Of a DNA stretch of 7,788 nucleotides, positions 6,087-7,788 are shown one piece after another. Every line of letters begins with the position of its first letter. The stretch's first letter is position 1. The position numbers were made by a program, and so were the translations under genes. The stretch is from NCBI GenBank assembly GCA_947457085.1, contig CANGUS010000080.1, positions 1 through 7,788 of the forward strand, read 5' to 3'. The DNA is from Bacteroidota bacterium (GTDB lineage Bacteria; Bacteroidota; Bacteroidia; Chitinophagales; Chitinophagaceae). The notes beneath the pieces are model-generated. The model was given only the letters and a program-made list of their open reading frames with translations, had not been told where the DNA came from and made no database searches.

Positions 6087-6947
6087 TTATAAACTTAAAT
6101 ATGGCGCAATTTTACGAAATAATTCGTCATTAATCAATTCAATTTCTTTGATTTGTAATAAATTATCAATTTTATAATGATGTTCTTTACGATAATTCAC
6201 AATTGATTTTGCTATTTCTCCTTTCAAATACGGATGAACATTAATTTCTGCTAAAGTGGCTTCATTTAAATTTATTTTTTTGATTGCTTTACTATTAACA
6301 TAACAATTACTTTTTATCATATCATAAGTCTCAATAGAAATACCCCAAACCTCTTTTAATTGTTCAACTCTGGCAAAACCGCCTAATTCTGTTCTGTATT
6401 TTACAATATTCATTGATAATTTATTTCCAATTCCTCTGAGTTTATTCAATTGCATAGTATCAGCACTATTTAATTCTATCGAAACAACTTCTTTAGATTT
6501 ATTTTGAAATTGATTAGATGCTGGAATAGAAATATATGCTTCCAATTGTTTGTATTCTTCTTCATGTAATCCATACATCTTTTTGAACCCTGCTCGATTG
6601 TAAAAATGACCTCCTTTGTTTCTATAATTTAATATGGTGTGGGCTAATTTGGGTCGAAGCCCTAATCGAATAAACCCATTAGAATCCAATTCATTTGGAT
6701 TAAAATGAAAAGGAGTCAGTTTGGCTGGAATATATTTTTCATTGAATGAATCATTATTTTGACTAGAATCCATTTTTATTTTTGTCATCAATTGCTTCAA
6801 TTCATCTGCAGGTATCTCAGCTTTTGGATGAATAAAAAAAGGCATTAAAAAATTTAGAGATGACAAAACAACGATTAAACTCAACAACGAAAGAATGGCA
6901 ATGCGCTGACCTTTCGTAAACGAAAAATATTCTTTAAGTAAAGACAA
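6087..6947 (-). CDS. Membrane-anchored helix-hairpin-helix protein (ComEA-like), TTG start
   Basis: A 286-residue protein with one N-terminal membrane segment (RIAILSLLSLIVVLSSLNFL, 15-34), a polar linker to about residue 75, and three helix-hairpin-helix units. Unit 1 spans about 82-140 (FNPNELDSNGFIRLGL...FKKMYGL), unit 2 about 157-216 (IELNSADTMQLNKLRGIG...LKEVWGI), and unit 3 about 225-284 (INLNEATLAEINVHPYL...). Such units bind DNA without sequence preference. ComEA-type proteins with this topology bind incoming DNA in the periplasm during natural uptake, so a DNA-uptake role is plausible but not shown, and no other competence gene is in the window. The start is TTG at 6947-6945: an in-frame TAA lies at 6965-6963, no upstream ATG exists, and the next in-frame ATG (codon 35) would delete the membrane segment. 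It sits 11 bases after the GldL-like gene. Confidence 0.82.
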   Translation of the reverse strand: MSLLKEYFSFTKGQRIAILSLLSLIVVLSSLNFLMPFFIHPKAEIPADELKQLMTKIKMDSSQNNDSFNEKYIPAKLTPFHFNPNELDSNGFIRLGLRPKLAHTILNYRNKGGHFYNRAGFKKMYGLHEEEYKQLEAYISIPASNQFQNKSKEVVSIELNSADTMQLNKLRGIGNKLSMNIVKYRTELGGFARVEQLKEVWGISIETYDMIKSNCYVNSKAIKKINLNEATLAEINVHPYLKGEIAKSIVNYRKEHHYKIDNLLQIKEIELINDELFRKIAPYLSL

Positions 6948-6958
6948 GGTAGTAGGTT

Positions 6959-7159
6959 TTATTTAGTACGAATATATTTAATTAATGTAAACGCTCCAAA
7001 TAAATAACTAACCATTTGTAGGGATAATCCAATAATTAATAAAGGACCGGCAAAAGACCAATGTTGTAGTTTACTTAAAGCTCCTAATAATATAACCGCA
7101 CCAGAAATAGAGAAAATAACAATTGAAATAATGAGTAAGGTTTTTATGTTCGTTTGCAT
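6959..7159 (-). CDS. Small two-helix membrane protein resembling the GldL N-terminal hairpin
   Basis: A 66-residue protein made almost wholly of two membrane helices, about residues 6-29 and 36-60, joined by a short loop, with a basic tail KYIRTK. The pattern GAVILLGALSKLQHW (20-34), then LLIIGLSLQ (40-48), resembles the transmembrane hairpin of GldL, the T9SS/gliding motor subunit, which as I recall carries GALFK..H and GL.TE at matching places. Lys30 and His33 keep the GldL Lys-x-x-His spacing, but Gln48 stands where GldL has its key Glu49. The whole cytoplasmic part of GldL is absent. It may be a GldL-related paralogue of unknown job. Its ATG is 71 bases from recO on the opposite strand, and it leads the operon with the helix-hairpin-helix and acyl-CoA dehydrogenase genes. 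The membrane hairpin is clear; the GldL link rests on motif comparison from memory. Confidence 0.7.
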   Translation of the reverse strand: MQTNIKTLLIISIVIFSISGAVILLGALSKLQHWSFAGPLLIIGLSLQMVSYLFGAFTLIKYIRTK

Positions 7160-7195
7160 AGATGTTTTTTAAAATATAAATTTAATGATATAAAA

Positions 7196-7225
7196 TTGAT
7201 TAACAAAAATAAAAACTGACTTTTG
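7196..7225 (+). promoter_or_regulatory. Possible promoter of recO
   Basis: TTG at 7196-7198 and GACTTTTG at 7218-7225 are 19 bases apart, the usual distance for the Bacteroidota -33 TTTG and -7 TAnnTTTG elements; each has one mismatch. The -7 element ends five bases before the recO ATG, so the transcript would be almost leaderless. It overlaps the oppositely directed -7 candidate at 7204-7211, so the two directions may compete. Confidence 0.3.
7204..7211 (-). promoter_or_regulatory. Possible -7 box for the GldL-like operon
   Basis: On the minus strand this reads TATTTTTG, an exact match to the Bacteroidota -7 consensus TAnnTTTG, 44 bases before the ATG at 7159. That leaves room for an ordinary short leader. 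No TTTG is found 19-21 bases further upstream (nearest candidate 28 away), so support is only half of the usual promoter. Confidence 0.35.
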
Positions 7226-7230
7226 CATGA

Positions 7231-7788
7231 ATGCTTCATCAAACAAAAGGAATTGTTTTACGCTCCGTAAAATATAGTGATACAAGTTTAATTGTCACTA
7301 TTTATACCGAATTATTTGGCATGCAAAGCTATATAGTAAATGGTGTGAGAACAGAGCGAAAATCAGCTTCTAAAGCAAATATTTATCAACCTACAACCCT
7401 GCTCGATTTAATTGTATATCATCAACCGAATAAAAATCTACAACGTATTAAAGAGGTAAAATTATTACATCTTTATCAGTCACTTAATTTTTCAATGATA
7501 AAAAACAGCATTGCTATTTTCATTATAGAATTGATTTCAAAATCAATTTCGGAGCAAGAAACGAATACGGATTTATATAATTTTTTTGAGGAGACCTTTT
7601 TATATATCGATCATGAAGAGGAAACGAAATTAGGCAATTATCCTTTATTTTTTACCATTCAAATGTGTCATCAATTAGGTTTTGGATTTCAATCCAATGA
7701 AGAAATTAAAAACCCAATTTTTGATTTAGTGAATGGTCAATTTATTGATTTAGAAAAAATAAACCACATCAACTATCTGGATAATAAA
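7231..7788 (+). CDS. recO: DNA repair protein RecO, N-terminal 186 residues (runs off the window)
   Basis: Open from ATG at 7231 to the window edge. The start MLHQTKGIVLRSVKYSDTSL (1-20), then IVTIYTELFGMQSYIVNGVR (21-40), is the typical RecO opening: the N-terminal OB fold that binds DNA and SSB. Residues from about 80 form the helical domain (FIIELISKSISEQE, 97-110; FFEETFLYID, 118-127; MCHQLGFGFQ, 145-154). RecO acts with RecR to load RecA onto SSB-coated single strands in gap repair. Bacteroidota RecO is about 240 residues, so roughly a quarter is missing. The CxxC zinc site of several other RecO proteins would fall near 150-180, yet no cysteine occurs after Cys146, as in relatives I remember from this phylum. 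An ATG four bases earlier (7227) opens another frame that stops after 16 codons and is not the start. Confidence 0.9.
   Translation, partial: MLHQTKGIVLRSVKYSDTSLIVTIYTELFGMQSYIVNGVRTERKSASKANIYQPTTLLDLIVYHQPNKNLQRIKEVKLLHLYQSLNFSMIKNSIAIFIIELISKSISEQETNTDLYNFFEETFLYIDHEEETKLGNYPLFFTIQMCHQLGFGFQSNEEIKNPIFDLVNGQFIDLEKINHINYLDNK

Noticed and set aside
4962..6177. Plus-strand open frames (4962-5153 and 5860-6177) opposite the acyl-CoA dehydrogenase and its junction
   Set aside because: Antisense to strongly conserved enzyme motifs, with no family features of their own.
7227..7277. ATG four bases before the recO start, opening a 16-codon frame
   Set aside because: It ends quickly at TAG, encodes nothing recognisable, and the RecO N-terminus is read correctly only from 7231.

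Overview
The window reads as chromosome from an AT-rich member of the Bacteroidota. Three things point there: a secreted protein ending in a type IX secretion (T9SS) type A sorting domain with an LYPNP motif, a small protein resembling the N-terminal membrane hairpin of the gliding/T9SS motor protein GldL, and Bacteroidota-type FtsE and RecO. Shine-Dalgarno sequences are absent before almost every start and several -7 boxes of the TAnnTTTG type can be found, both usual for this phylum. I cannot place it below phylum level. No rRNA, tRNA, CRISPR array, insertion sequence or phage gene is visible, and no gene-free stretch exceeds about 120 bases.

Left part (1-3195) is a surface-polysaccharide module. 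A truncated glycosyltransferase on the minus strand (1-217) diverges from a three-gene plus-strand operon: an Asn/His/Asp formyltransferase probably acting on an amino sugar (265-1020), and two GT-B glycosyltransferases (1002-2099 and 2089-3195). The operon genes overlap by 19 and 11 bases, and the last uses a TTG start, so translational coupling is likely. Together they could make and assemble a glycan carrying an N-formylated sugar.

Middle part (3248-4842, minus strand) holds ftsE, without an adjacent ftsX, and upstream of it a separately terminated gene for a T9SS-exported protein with one CxxCH motif just after its signal peptide.

Right part (4926-7159, minus strand) is a compact operon transcribed from right to left: the GldL-like two-helix membrane protein, a membrane-anchored protein with three helix-hairpin-helix repeats (TTG start), and a short-chain type acyl-CoA dehydrogenase, closed by a strong hairpin terminator at 4889-4923. 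Divergent from this operon, recO begins at 7231 and runs off the right edge.

Most genes belong to known families. The items most worth a second look are the GldL-like mini-protein, in which Gln appears to replace the proton-channel Glu; the presumed formyl-sugar cluster; the CxxCH/T9SS protein; and a short direct repeat embedded in a glycosyltransferase gene.
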